64,000 bases of DNA from positions 6,792,001 through 6,856,000 of the forward strand of contig NZ_JAFBCL010000001.1 of NCBI RefSeq assembly GCF_016907655.1, in the 5' to 3' direction. Position numbers and translations under genes: made by a program. This document shows, in pieces, positions 1 through 7,605 of the stretch. This stretch comes from Saccharothrix algeriensis (GTDB lineage Bacteria; Actinomycetota; Actinomycetes; Mycobacteriales; Pseudonocardiaceae). Each line of letters opens with the position of its first letter. Positions within the stretch are counted from its first letter, which is position 1. The notes beneath the pieces were generated by a model. That model ran no database searches. It was not told the origin of the DNA and saw only the letters and a list, made by a program, of their open reading frames with translations.

Positions 1-837
1 GGTCACGCCCAGCACCCGCGCCGGGCGCCCGCCCAGCAGCGCGCGGGCGTTGCGCGGGGTCACCGACGACCACGTGGTGTGCGGGTGGAACCCGTGCCGC
101 TCGTCCAGCAGGACCCCCTGCGCCCCTTCGAAGACCAGCCTCCCGCCCGCGGCGAGCCGCCCCACCTCGTCGCCGCGGACCACCCGCACCGCGTCGGCGA
201 ACGCCTCGTAGAGCGACACCAGCTCGTCGACCGCCGTGCCGTCGCCGACCAGCGGCTCGTAGAACCGGGCCAGCGCGTCGAGCTTGCGGCGCAGCACGGC
301 CGGGCGCGCGCAGTCGCCCACCGTCGGCGCCGGTCCCGGCTCGCCGGGCACGACCTGGCCCTCCACCACGTCGCCGGGCCGGGCGCCGCGGCGCGCCAGC
401 AGCGAGTACCACACCGTCTCGCCGATGCCCTTGCCGCACGAGCCGTGCCGGTCCGGGCCGCGCGCGTCCTCGCGGGCGCGGTTGGCCGCCACGTGGACCG
501 GCGTGGTCAGCAGCGCCTCGGCGTGCACGGTCAGCAGCCGCAGCGGGTCGGCCACGCCGAGCGCCGCCAGCTCCCGCGACTCGGCGGCCAGCGCGATGGG
601 CTCCACCAGCACGTGCCGGGACAGGTGGGTCGGCACGCCCGCGAGCGTGCCGGCCCCGAACTGGCTGAACGCGTGGTGCCGGCCGGCCGCGACCACGTTG
701 TGCGCGGCCTGCGCGCCGCCGTTGAACCGCACGACCGCCGACACCGACCCGTCCCGGCACAGCGCGTCGACCACCGCGCCCTTGCCCTCGTCGCCGAAGC
801 CCAGGCCGACGACGACCACGTGCCCCGAGGTGATCAC
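1..837 (-). CDS. Adenylosuccinate synthetase (PurA) paralogue, 3' end cut by window edge
   Basis: The 279 codons present are open and resemble PurA, which condenses IMP and aspartate with GTP. Residues 15-20 read GDEGKG, keeping the catalytic Asp and P-loop Lys, but the usual second Lys (GKGK) is Ala. NGGAQAAHNVV at 39-49 keeps the catalytic His (H46). FEGAQG at 236-241 is followed by LLDERHG, as in PurA. The GTG start overlaps the stop of the upstream vWA gene (GTGA), so it is translationally coupled. Divergence at several active-site positions and the company of a vWA protein and a pseudokinase argue that it is not the housekeeping purA. Its true substrate is unknown. Confidence 0.85.
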   Translation of the reverse strand, partial: MITSGHVVVVGLGFGDEGKGAVVDALCRDGSVSAVVRFNGGAQAAHNVVAAGRHHAFSQFGAGTLAGVPTHLSRHVLVEPIALAAESRELAALGVADPLRLLTVHAEALLTTPVHVAANRAREDARGPDRHGSCGKGIGETVWYSLLARRGARPGDVVEGQVVPGEPGPAPTVGDCARPAVLRRKLDALARFYEPLVGDGTAVDELVSLYEAFADAVRVVRGDEVGRLAAGGRLVFEGAQGVLLDERHGFHPHTTWSSVTPRNARALLGGRPARVLGVT

Positions 838-1814
838 GACAGCGTCACGTCGTCGGGCCCGTCCAGGTCCGGGGGAGCGGCCGACGTCGCGACCGCCGCC
901 GACCCGACCCGCGCCAGCGCGGCGCCCACGGCGCGGGTCTCCGCCGCCGACCCGACCTCGGCGAGGTCGACCAGCGCCTGGTCCAGGTCGACCACGCGCT
1001 CCTCCAGGCCGATGGTGGCCGCGATCAGCTCGCACACCGCGCCGGGGTCCTCCAGCTTGAGGAAGTTCTGCCCCAGCAGCTCCCGCCAGTGCTCGGCGAT
1101 CTGCGGGTCGTCGTAGTAGTGCGACTGCCGGGGCAGCACGAAGTAGACGTGCCACCTGCGGCTCAGCTCCCGGTACACCGAGGCCGGGTCGATGTCCTGG
1201 CGCACGTCGTCGCCGATGACGCGCCGGATGTGCCGGGCCTCCAGCCGGGGCTTGTTCAGCTCGTCGCCGATGAGGAACAGGTAGCCCTTGCGGCCCCGCT
1301 CGCGCCAGGCGTCGGTGACCACGTGCCGGGCCACGAAGTACGCGGCCAGCTCGTAGGACTCGCTCTTCTGCCCGCCGCCGTTGCCCTCCAGGAAGATCGT
1401 GCGCAGCTGCTCGTCCATCCGGTTGTCCGACTCGAACTGGCCGACCTGCAACGGCACCCGGTCGCTGTCGGCGTCGCCGATGCCGCCGAACATCAGCTGC
1501 GGGTCGGCGAGGTAGCCCTTGCGCTGCAACAGGCCGTGCAGCCGGCCCAGCTTGCGCTGCATGACCTGCGGCACCCGGCCCATCGAGCCGGTGACGTCGA
1601 ACAGCACCGCGATCGGGGTGGAGTCGGCGTGCTCGGCCGAGTCCCGGCACTCCCGCGCCACCACGCCCAGCGGGTCCAGCGACGGGTCCGCCTTCCACTG
1701 CTCGCGCGGGGCCGAGCGCAGCTTCGCGGTGTAGCCGAAGTCGTCGATGCCCTTGGCCGCGCGGAAGGTCTTCGCCGCGGCGTAGGCGTTGTCGTCCCAC
1801 CTGCCGTGTCCCAT
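834..1814 (-). CDS. vWA-domain (TerY/TerF-like) protein
   Basis: 326 residues with one von Willebrand factor A domain from about residue 66 to 215. The metal-binding (MIDAS) motif DVTGS is at 73-77. A second conserved stretch GGQKSESYELAAY is at 148-159, and Asp184 (GDE) follows a hydrophobic strand. No signal peptide or membrane segment is visible, so it should be cytoplasmic. A GGAG sequence 8 nt upstream supports the ATG. It lies 2 bp after the J-pseudokinase gene and overlaps the PurA paralogue by 4 bp, so the three genes form one transcript. vWA proteins paired with kinases are known from tellurite-type stress systems; the role here is inferred only from that resemblance. Confidence 0.85.
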   Translation of the reverse strand: MGHGRWDDNAYAAAKTFRAAKGIDDFGYTAKLRSAPREQWKADPSLDPLGVVARECRDSAEHADSTPIAVLFDVTGSMGRVPQVMQRKLGRLHGLLQRKGYLADPQLMFGGIGDADSDRVPLQVGQFESDNRMDEQLRTIFLEGNGGGQKSESYELAAYFVARHVVTDAWRERGRKGYLFLIGDELNKPRLEARHIRRVIGDDVRQDIDPASVYRELSRRWHVYFVLPRQSHYYDDPQIAEHWRELLGQNFLKLEDPGAVCELIAATIGLEERVVDLDQALVDLAEVGSAAETRAVGAALARVGSAAVATSAAPPDLDGPDDVTLS

Positions 1815-1816
1815 GG

Positions 1817-2821
1817 TCAGGCTCCTGTCCTGTCGGGTAGGGCGAAGGGGCGGAACACCCGTTCGCCGTAGAGGTCTTCGAGCAGTTCGTCGTACTCGTC
1901 GAGCAGGTCGACGGCGTCGGGCCGGCGGCCCGGGTCGTCCTGCGTGCAGCCGCGCGCGAACGCGCGCTGCCCGGTTTCATCGCGCGACAACAGCTCCAGC
2001 ATCAGGGTGTGGGTCATGTGGACGTCCGTCGCGGCGGTCACCGGCCGGCCCGCCGCGACCTCCGGCGGGTAGCGGACGGACTTCGCGGTCGCCAGCGGCG
2101 GTTGGCCGTCCTCCACGCAGAACGACCAGCCGACCAGCACGATGCCGTGCTGCTCGGGGTGCACCAGCACGTTGTCGGCGGTGATCGCGCCGTGCACCAG
2201 CCCCGCGCGGTGCGCGGCGGCGACCGCGCGCAGCAGCCTGCGGTGCATCCAGGCGTAGTCCCGCCCGTCCAGGCCGTGCGGGAACGCGCGCCGCACCTCG
2301 GCCAGCGTGACGAACCCGTGCAGCAACGGCTCGAGCACGGTGAACGCCCGCTCGCCCCTGCCCACGTCACCGTTGTCGGTCATGACGGGGAAGTAGGGGC
2401 GCAGCCAGCGGTGCGCGTCGGTGAACCGCCGCAACCGCTCCAACGCCGCCCATTCCGCGCGCAGCAACGGGTTCAGCCGCGGGTTGCGCACGATCTTGAC
2501 CACGTGGTGGCCGTCGGTGCGGTAGACGTTCGCGACGCTGCCCACCGCGTGCCGCCCGGCGAGCCGGTAGACGCCGCCGGCGGTCCGCAACTCGACCGGC
2601 CGCGCCTGCCGCCACCGGTCGTAGAGGCGGGTCAGCTCGGCCGAGGCGGCCAGGGCCCGGACGTCGTCCCGCCCCGCCCGGTCGGGGTGCAGGACGGCGG
2701 CCAGCGCCCAGTACAGCCGTTGGCCCTCCTTCCGCTCGGCGGGGCTGGCCGGAGGCGGGCCGAACAGCGCGGCGGTCGAAGCCCCCTCGACCCTCGCCAG
2801 TGCCTCTTGCCTCGTGAACAT
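1817..2821 (-). CDS. J-domain fused to protein-kinase-like (probable pseudokinase) domain
   Basis: 334 residues. The N-terminal 75 residues look like a DnaJ-type J domain, with HPD at 45-47 after an amphipathic helix. A protein-kinase fold follows (about 85-310): a Lys in VVKIVRNP and a Glu in EWAAL match the ATP-site pair. The catalytic loop reads HGAITADNVLV, so the HRD aspartate is Ala, and DFG is replaced by GWS. With both catalytic Asp residues missing I predict a pseudokinase or nucleotide sensor. It is the first gene of the triad. ATG at 2821 sits 6 nt after a -10 hexamer, so the mRNA is probably leaderless. Confidence 0.8.
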   Translation of the reverse strand: MFTRQEALARVEGASTAALFGPPPASPAERKEGQRLYWALAAVLHPDRAGRDDVRALAASAELTRLYDRWRQARPVELRTAGGVYRLAGRHAVGSVANVYRTDGHHVVKIVRNPRLNPLLRAEWAALERLRRFTDAHRWLRPYFPVMTDNGDVGRGERAFTVLEPLLHGFVTLAEVRRAFPHGLDGRDYAWMHRRLLRAVAAAHRAGLVHGAITADNVLVHPEQHGIVLVGWSFCVEDGQPPLATAKSVRYPPEVAAGRPVTAATDVHMTHTLMLELLSRDETGQRAFARGCTQDDPGRRPDAVDLLDEYDELLEDLYGERVFRPFALPDRTGA

Positions 2822-2856
2822 GGTTTGAGTCTATGCGACTCAAACCAGGATGGCAA
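2821..2856 (-). promoter_or_regulatory. Leaderless promoter with 11-bp inverted-repeat operator for the J-kinase/vWA/PurA operon
   Basis: Read on the minus strand, TTGCCA (2856-2851) is followed after exactly 17 nt by TAGACT (2833-2828), and the ATG begins 6 nt later. A perfect inverted repeat TGGTTTGAGTC / GACTCAAACCA (2821-2831 and 2837-2847, 5-nt spacer) covers the -10 region and the start codon. A protein bound there would block transcription directly. The regulator is not identifiable in the window. Confidence 0.75.
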
Positions 2857-3568
2857 CAGGCGGTGACCAACTCCGGGTCCGATAGGGGGAGCAGCACGTC
2901 ACCCGAAGGGACGCCATCCCGCCCAGGGCCGACCCCACCCGACAACCTCTCCGCCCGGCGTTGTCGGTGCCGCGTGGGACAATGGAAACCGGGGGCCGGA
3001 GGCCGACCCGAAGCCCGGCCCGGAGCCCGAGGGGCCGACCCCGCAAGCCCACCCGCAACCGCGGAACCCCGATCCCGATCCCGATCCCCGTTCTCAGCTC
3101 GCGCACCCGAAACCGTCGGTGCCGCGTGGGACGATCGAACCGGGGGCCGGAGGCCACGGGACCCGAGGCCGGAAGCCGCCCCTGCTCCGGCCCGACCAGG
3201 ACGGCCCGCCTGCTCCTGCCCGCCTGCTCCAGCCCGGCCGCTCCAGCCCGGCCGCTCCAGCCCGGCCCGACCCCGACCGATCCGCCCCGCCCCGCCCCGC
3301 CCCGAGCCGACCCCAGGTCCACCCAGCTCGATCAGTCGAGCCACCGAGCCCCGCAGGCAGCGCCCGCGCGCCGATCCTGCGCGCCGGCCGATTCCGCCGC
3401 CGACCCAGGCAGCGCCCGCGCTGACCCCGCCGCCGATCCCGCCGACCCGGGCAGCGCCCGCGCGCCGGCCGGCCCCGAGCAGCGCACAAGCCCGGGCGGA
3501 CCGACCGTGCGTAAGACCGCGCGTAAGGTGGCTCCACCGCTGGAGTCGTGACACCCCGGGGGAGTGGG
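2848..3568. other. Gene-free, low-complexity GC-rich interval with duplicated promoter-like segment
   Basis: About 720 bp without a credible gene. Open frames here encode only Pro/Arg/Ala-rich sequence in several frames at once. Two copies of a segment of about 42 bp beginning GTCGGTGCCGCGTGGGAC lie at 2963-3004 and 3115-3155. Each ends in a GACAAT or GACGAT hexamer plus a GGGGGCCGGAGGCC tail. A 14-bp tandem repeat (GCTCCAGCCCGGCC) occupies roughly 3226-3270. Confidence 0.6.
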
Positions 3569-4699
3569 ATGGGACGACCACACGACGAGGTGACCGGCCA
3601 ACGCGTCGCGCGCGGCATGAGGGTGCTGTTCGTCGCCGCACCGCTCCTGGGCCACGTGTTCCCCATGGTTCCGCTGGCCTCGGCCCTGCGCGCCGCGGGT
3701 CACGAGGTGCTGGTCGCCACCGGCGGTGACGCCCTGTCCGTGCGGGACTCGGGTGTCGAGGTCGCGGACGTGGCGGCGGGCATCGGGTTCGGGCGGATCG
3801 CGGCGGCCATCGCCCTGCGGCACCCGCTGGAACTGCGCTCGCAACTGGCCGGCGGGGAGGACCTCCGCTTCCCCTCCCGGTTGTTCGCCGCGGTGAACGC
3901 CCGGATGGCCGGCCCGCTGCTCGCCGCGGCCCGGCGCTGGCAGCCGGACCTGGTGGTGCACGAGCCCTTCGCCGTGGCGGGCGCGTTGGCGGCGGCGGAG
4001 CTGTCGGTGCCGGCGGTCGTGCACGAGGTGTCGCTGTTCGACGGCGCCGAACTCGCGGCGGCTGCGCTGGCGCGGACCCCGTGGCCGGCGGCGGACCCGG
4101 TGGCGGTGCTGCGGATCGCCCCACCGAGCCTCATGGCGACCGGGGACGCGTGGCCGCTGCGGGCCGTCCCCCACGGCGACGGCCCCGTGCCGCAGTGGCT
4201 GTCGGCCCGGCCGCGGCGTCCGCGCGTCCTGGTCAGCCGCAGCACCGTCGGCGGTCCGGGCGGGCACCGGTTGATGGCGTCCGCGGTGGCGGTCGCCGAC
4301 CGGGTGGACGCGGAGATCGTGCTGGTCCGCCCGGGTCGCCGGCTCGTCGGCGCGTCGCTGCCGGACAACGTCCGCACCGTGGACTGGGTGCCCTTCCCCC
4401 GCGTCCTGCCGACGTGCGCCGCCGTGGTGCACCACGGCGGCGCGGGGACGCTGTTCGGCGCGCTGGCGGCGGGCATCCCGCAGTTGGTGGAACCCGGCGC
4501 GGGCGACCGGGCGCGGCACGCCCGGCTGATCGCGCGGCGCGGCGCGGGCCTGGCCGCCACCGACGTCACCGCGGACCTGCTCACCAGGCTGGTGACCGAC
4601 CCGGCGCTGGCCACCGCCGCCCGCGAGGTGAGCGCCGAGGTGGCCGCCATGCCCGCCCCCGCCCGATTGGTCGCGAGGCTGGAGACCCTTGTCGGCTGA
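3569..4699 (+). CDS. Glycosyltransferase, UGT/MGT type (GT1, GT-B fold)
   Basis: 376 residues. After a short N-terminal extension comes the GT-B opening MRVLFVAAPLLGHVFPMVPL (residues 17-36), with the Gly-His of the acceptor domain. The C-terminal donor-binding signature HHGGAGT starts at residue 288. Such enzymes transfer a nucleotide-activated sugar to small molecules such as macrolides. GGGGGAG 4 nt before ATG 3569 supports this start; an internal ATG at 3617 is the alternative. The protein is shorter than typical antibiotic glycosyltransferases (about 390-420). It stands alone, so the acceptor cannot be named. Confidence 0.85.
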   Translation: MGRPHDEVTGQRVARGMRVLFVAAPLLGHVFPMVPLASALRAAGHEVLVATGGDALSVRDSGVEVADVAAGIGFGRIAAAIALRHPLELRSQLAGGEDLRFPSRLFAAVNARMAGPLLAAARRWQPDLVVHEPFAVAGALAAAELSVPAVVHEVSLFDGAELAAAALARTPWPAADPVAVLRIAPPSLMATGDAWPLRAVPHGDGPVPQWLSARPRRPRVLVSRSTVGGPGGHRLMASAVAVADRVDAEIVLVRPGRRLVGASLPDNVRTVDWVPFPRVLPTCAAVVHHGGAGTLFGALAAGIPQLVEPGAGDRARHARLIARRGAGLAATDVTADLLTRLVTDPALATAAREVSAEVAAMPAPARLVARLETLVG

Positions 4700-4804
4700 C
4701 CGCGGGAGGTGTGCTTGCCTGCGCTGAGCGGCATTCCCCGGGCCACCCGGCAACCGCTCGCACCGCCCGCGAACCCCGCAAGGTCGAACCGGGCAGGACG
4801 GTCG

Positions 4805-5323
4805 TCAGGAGTCGAAGCGGTTCAGGTGCGGTTGGCCGGGTTCGGTCCACAGGACCACCAGGACGAAGAACAGGCAGGTCGGCAGCAGCAAGAGCCAAGC
4901 GCCACTGCGGCCCGTGTCGTGCAGGCGACGGATGCCCACGGCGACGAAGGGGATCAGCAGACCCAGGTAGGCGATCGCCCCGTAGATCAGCAACCAGGCC
5001 GAGTCCAGGTTGTTGCCGACGGCGAGGGGAATCCACGCCACGATGGAGTAGAACAGGCTGAACAACCAGAATTCGCTGCGGGAGGCGCGGCCACCGCTTT
5101 GGAAGGACTTGCGCAACGCGCCGGCGACGGCCGTGGCCGGGGTGACCGGCGGCTGCGGTGGTCGTGGGAGGGGCTGCCCGGGTGTTCCGGATGCGGAGTC
5201 CTGCGAAGGCGCGGGTGGCATCGCGGCCGCGGATTCCGGGTGGTCGGGAATCCGCGCGCGATCCGCCTCGAACGGTCCGAACTCGGGCGGGTCACGGGGC
5301 GCCTCGTGTGTCACGCACCACAT
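4805..5323 (-). CDS. DUF805 membrane protein
   Basis: About 172 residues. A Pro/Ala-rich cytoplasmic N-terminus of about 75 residues precedes the DUF805 (YhaH-like) core. GRASRSEFW marks its first part, then come three hydrophobic helices, with the family motif VGIRRLHDTGRSGAW between helices 2 and 3. DUF805 proteins are small inner-membrane proteins of unknown function. The start is ambiguous: ATG 5323 has a GGGGA 8 nt upstream, and a later ATG just before the Pro-rich segment is possible. It is divergent from the tannase-like gene at 5547. Confidence 0.8.
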   Translation of the reverse strand: MWCVTHEAPRDPPEFGPFEADRARIPDHPESAAAMPPAPSQDSASGTPGQPLPRPPQPPVTPATAVAGALRKSFQSGGRASRSEFWLFSLFYSIVAWIPLAVGNNLDSAWLLIYGAIAYLGLLIPFVAVGIRRLHDTGRSGAWLLLLPTCLFFVLVVLWTEPGQPHLNRFDS

Positions 5324-5546
5324 CGTGCCGTTCCCCGCCCCTTGCCCGCGAAGCGATCCGTGGAGGGCACCCGATCGTCGCAACGGGTTCCGCGCAGCGG
5401 GTCCGCACACCGCCGACTTCGTCCGAGCAGGACCACGACAGCCCGCTGCCCGTCATACCCCTGTGGTTGGCTGTATGTCGGGGGGAGCTTCCCCGAAGGG
5501 GACCCCTGTTCCAGTGCGCGCAGGCGATCACTCGGGGGTGGGTGCG

Positions 5547-7310
5547 GTGAGCACACGGGTCTTCCTGGCAGCGTTGGCGGCGTCCGTGGTGGTGATGCCC
5601 ATCGCGGCGAACCCGGCGGCCACGACAGGGCTTCCGATCGCGACAGGCCCAACGGCCTCGGCGGACCCGGCGACCCCAAGAAGTCCAGCGGCTCCAACGG
5701 ATCCAACAGATCCAACGGATCCGGCGGCTCCAACAGATCCAGCGACCCCGACGGATCCCGCGGCCGCACCGGTCCCGGCCAAGCCGGTGCGGGCCTGCGC
5801 CGACCTCGTCGGGGACCACGCGCTGCCGGGCGCCGGGGCCCGCGTCGAACGGGCCACCCCGGTGCCGGCCGGCGCCGAGCCCGAGCACTGCGACGTGCGG
5901 GGCCACGTCGAGCCGGCGGTGCGGTTCCACCTCAAGCTGCCCACCACCTACTCCGGCCGCTACCTCCAGTACGGCTGCGGAGGGCTGTGCGGGGAGCTGA
6001 CGGCCCCCGGCATCCGCTCCTGCGCGCCGGAGCCCGGCGACTTCGCGGTCGCCACGACCGACGACGGGCACGTCGGCGAGGGGCCCGTCCCCTCGCTGGA
6101 CGGGCGGTGGGCCGCCCGGGACCAGGCGGCGCGCGACGACTTCGCGTTCCGCGCCCCGCACGTCGTGTCGCTGGCCGCCAAGCACCTGATCGGCGTCTAC
6201 TACGGCGAACCGCCGCGCGTCTCCTACTTCGACGGCTGCTCCACCGGTGGCCGCGAGGGGCTGCTGCTCGCCCAGCGCTACCCGCACGACTTCGACGGCG
6301 TCATCGCGGGGGCGCCGGCGAACTACTTCTCGGCCCTGGCGCTCTACCAGGCGTGGCTGGCGCGGACCAACACCGACCGGTCGGGCGGGCCGATCCTGGG
6401 CGCCGACAAGCTCCCGGCGCTGCACGACGCGGTGCTCGCCCGGTGCGACGGGCTGGACGGCCTGGTCGACGGCCGGCTCGACGACCCGCGCCGCTGCGAC
6501 TTCGACCCGGCCTCCGCGCAGTGCCCGACCGGCGTGGACGACCCCTCCTGCCTCACCCCCGACCAGGTGGCGGTGGTGCGCGCGTACTACCGCGGCCCGG
6601 TCGACGAGCACGGCCGCCGGCTGTACCCGGCGGCCCAGCCGCGCGGCTCGGAGCCGGCGTGGGCCGGGTGGGTGACGCCGCTGCCCGGCGTCGGCCCGCT
6701 CGCCTCGGCCCTGGCGGACAACTACCTGAGCCACCTCGGCTACCCCCTGGGGACCCCGCACAGCTCGGTCGACCAGGTGGGGTTCACCGCCCGGGAGCTG
6801 CACCGGCTCGCGGTCGAGGGCAGGCGCGCCAACGCCGCCGCCCTGGACCTGTCCGGGTTCCGCCGCGCCGGCGGCAGGCTGCTGCTCTGGCACGGCTGGG
6901 CCGACCAGGCCATCCCGCCGGGCGGGCTGCTCGACTACTACGAACGGCTGACCCGCCGCAACGGCGGCCCGGAGGCGACGCGCCGGTGGGCGCGGGTGTT
7001 CATGGTCCCGGCGGCGCACCACTGCGGCGGCGCGCTCACCGCGTTCGACCCGCTGCGCGAGCTGGTGCGCTGGACCGAGGACGGCACGGCGCCCGACCGG
7101 GTGATCGTCTCGACCAGGACCGCCGACGGCGCCGTCACCCGCACGCGCCCGGTGTTCGCCTACCCGGCGCAGGCCCGCTACGACGGCAGCGGGAGCATTG
7201 ACGACGCGGCGAACTTCGTGCCCGTGCCGCCGTCGGACCCGCCGCGCGACGCCGTCGACTGGGCCGGCTCCTTCCTGCACCACCTGCCCGGCCCGGTGAC
7301 CCGGCCGTGA
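5547..7310 (+). CDS. Secreted tannase / feruloyl esterase family hydrolase
   Basis: 587 residues from GTG 5547. The start is chosen because a signal peptide (STRVFLAALAASVVVMPIAA) begins there after a G-rich SD. A linker of about 30 residues of repeated PTDP units follows. The catalytic part carries the family CS-D-HC pattern: Cys231-Ser232 in GCSTGG, Asp453 in GWADQ, and His492-Cys493 in AHHCGG. The adjacent cysteines would form the disulfide linking Ser and His loops. The enzyme should hydrolyse ester bonds of gallates or hydroxycinnamates outside the cell. The substrate cannot be decided from sequence. Confidence 0.88.
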   Translation: MSTRVFLAALAASVVVMPIAANPAATTGLPIATGPTASADPATPRSPAAPTDPTDPTDPAAPTDPATPTDPAAAPVPAKPVRACADLVGDHALPGAGARVERATPVPAGAEPEHCDVRGHVEPAVRFHLKLPTTYSGRYLQYGCGGLCGELTAPGIRSCAPEPGDFAVATTDDGHVGEGPVPSLDGRWAARDQAARDDFAFRAPHVVSLAAKHLIGVYYGEPPRVSYFDGCSTGGREGLLLAQRYPHDFDGVIAGAPANYFSALALYQAWLARTNTDRSGGPILGADKLPALHDAVLARCDGLDGLVDGRLDDPRRCDFDPASAQCPTGVDDPSCLTPDQVAVVRAYYRGPVDEHGRRLYPAAQPRGSEPAWAGWVTPLPGVGPLASALADNYLSHLGYPLGTPHSSVDQVGFTARELHRLAVEGRRANAAALDLSGFRRAGGRLLLWHGWADQAIPPGGLLDYYERLTRRNGGPEATRRWARVFMVPAAHHCGGALTAFDPLRELVRWTEDGTAPDRVIVSTRTADGAVTRTRPVFAYPAQARYDGSGSIDDAANFVPVPPSDPPRDAVDWAGSFLHHLPGPVTRP

Positions 7311-7330
7311 CGGGGCCGGCCGCGGTCGCC

Positions 7331-7369
7331 GCCTGAAACCACCGCCTGAAACCACCGCCTGGAGCCACC
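7331..7369. repeat. Three tandem 13-bp repeats
   Basis: GCCTGAAACCACC is repeated twice exactly and once with two changes, just downstream of the tannase-like gene and upstream of the acyltransferase gene. No function is evident. Confidence 0.8.
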
Positions 7370-7605
7370 GCTCGGCCCGGCGGGGGACCGAGCGGGCGGT
7401 CTCGCTCACGCGCACCAAGAGCGACGTAACGGGGGTCACATTCGAGCTATTCGGATTAGCCGATAGGGGGAGACATGGGACGTGTGGTCACGAACGGTCA
7501 CCACCCTCCGGTATCGTCCGTTCAGCGTCATTCGACCGAGTGACGTATGAGGGGGCGTCCCGAAACTCGGGCTCGGAGACGCGAACGACCTGCGATCCGG
7601 AGCCG

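Noticed and set aside
1..837. PurZ (2-aminoadenine synthesis) identity
   Set aside because: The Asp of GDEGKG is kept, whereas PurZ replaces it, and no phage or dATPase genes are present. Only a PurA paralogue can be claimed.
2367..4124. Long minus-strand frame opposite the glycosyltransferase gene
   Set aside because: Composition is Pro/Arg/Gly repeats, and it is antisense to clear genes in another frame.
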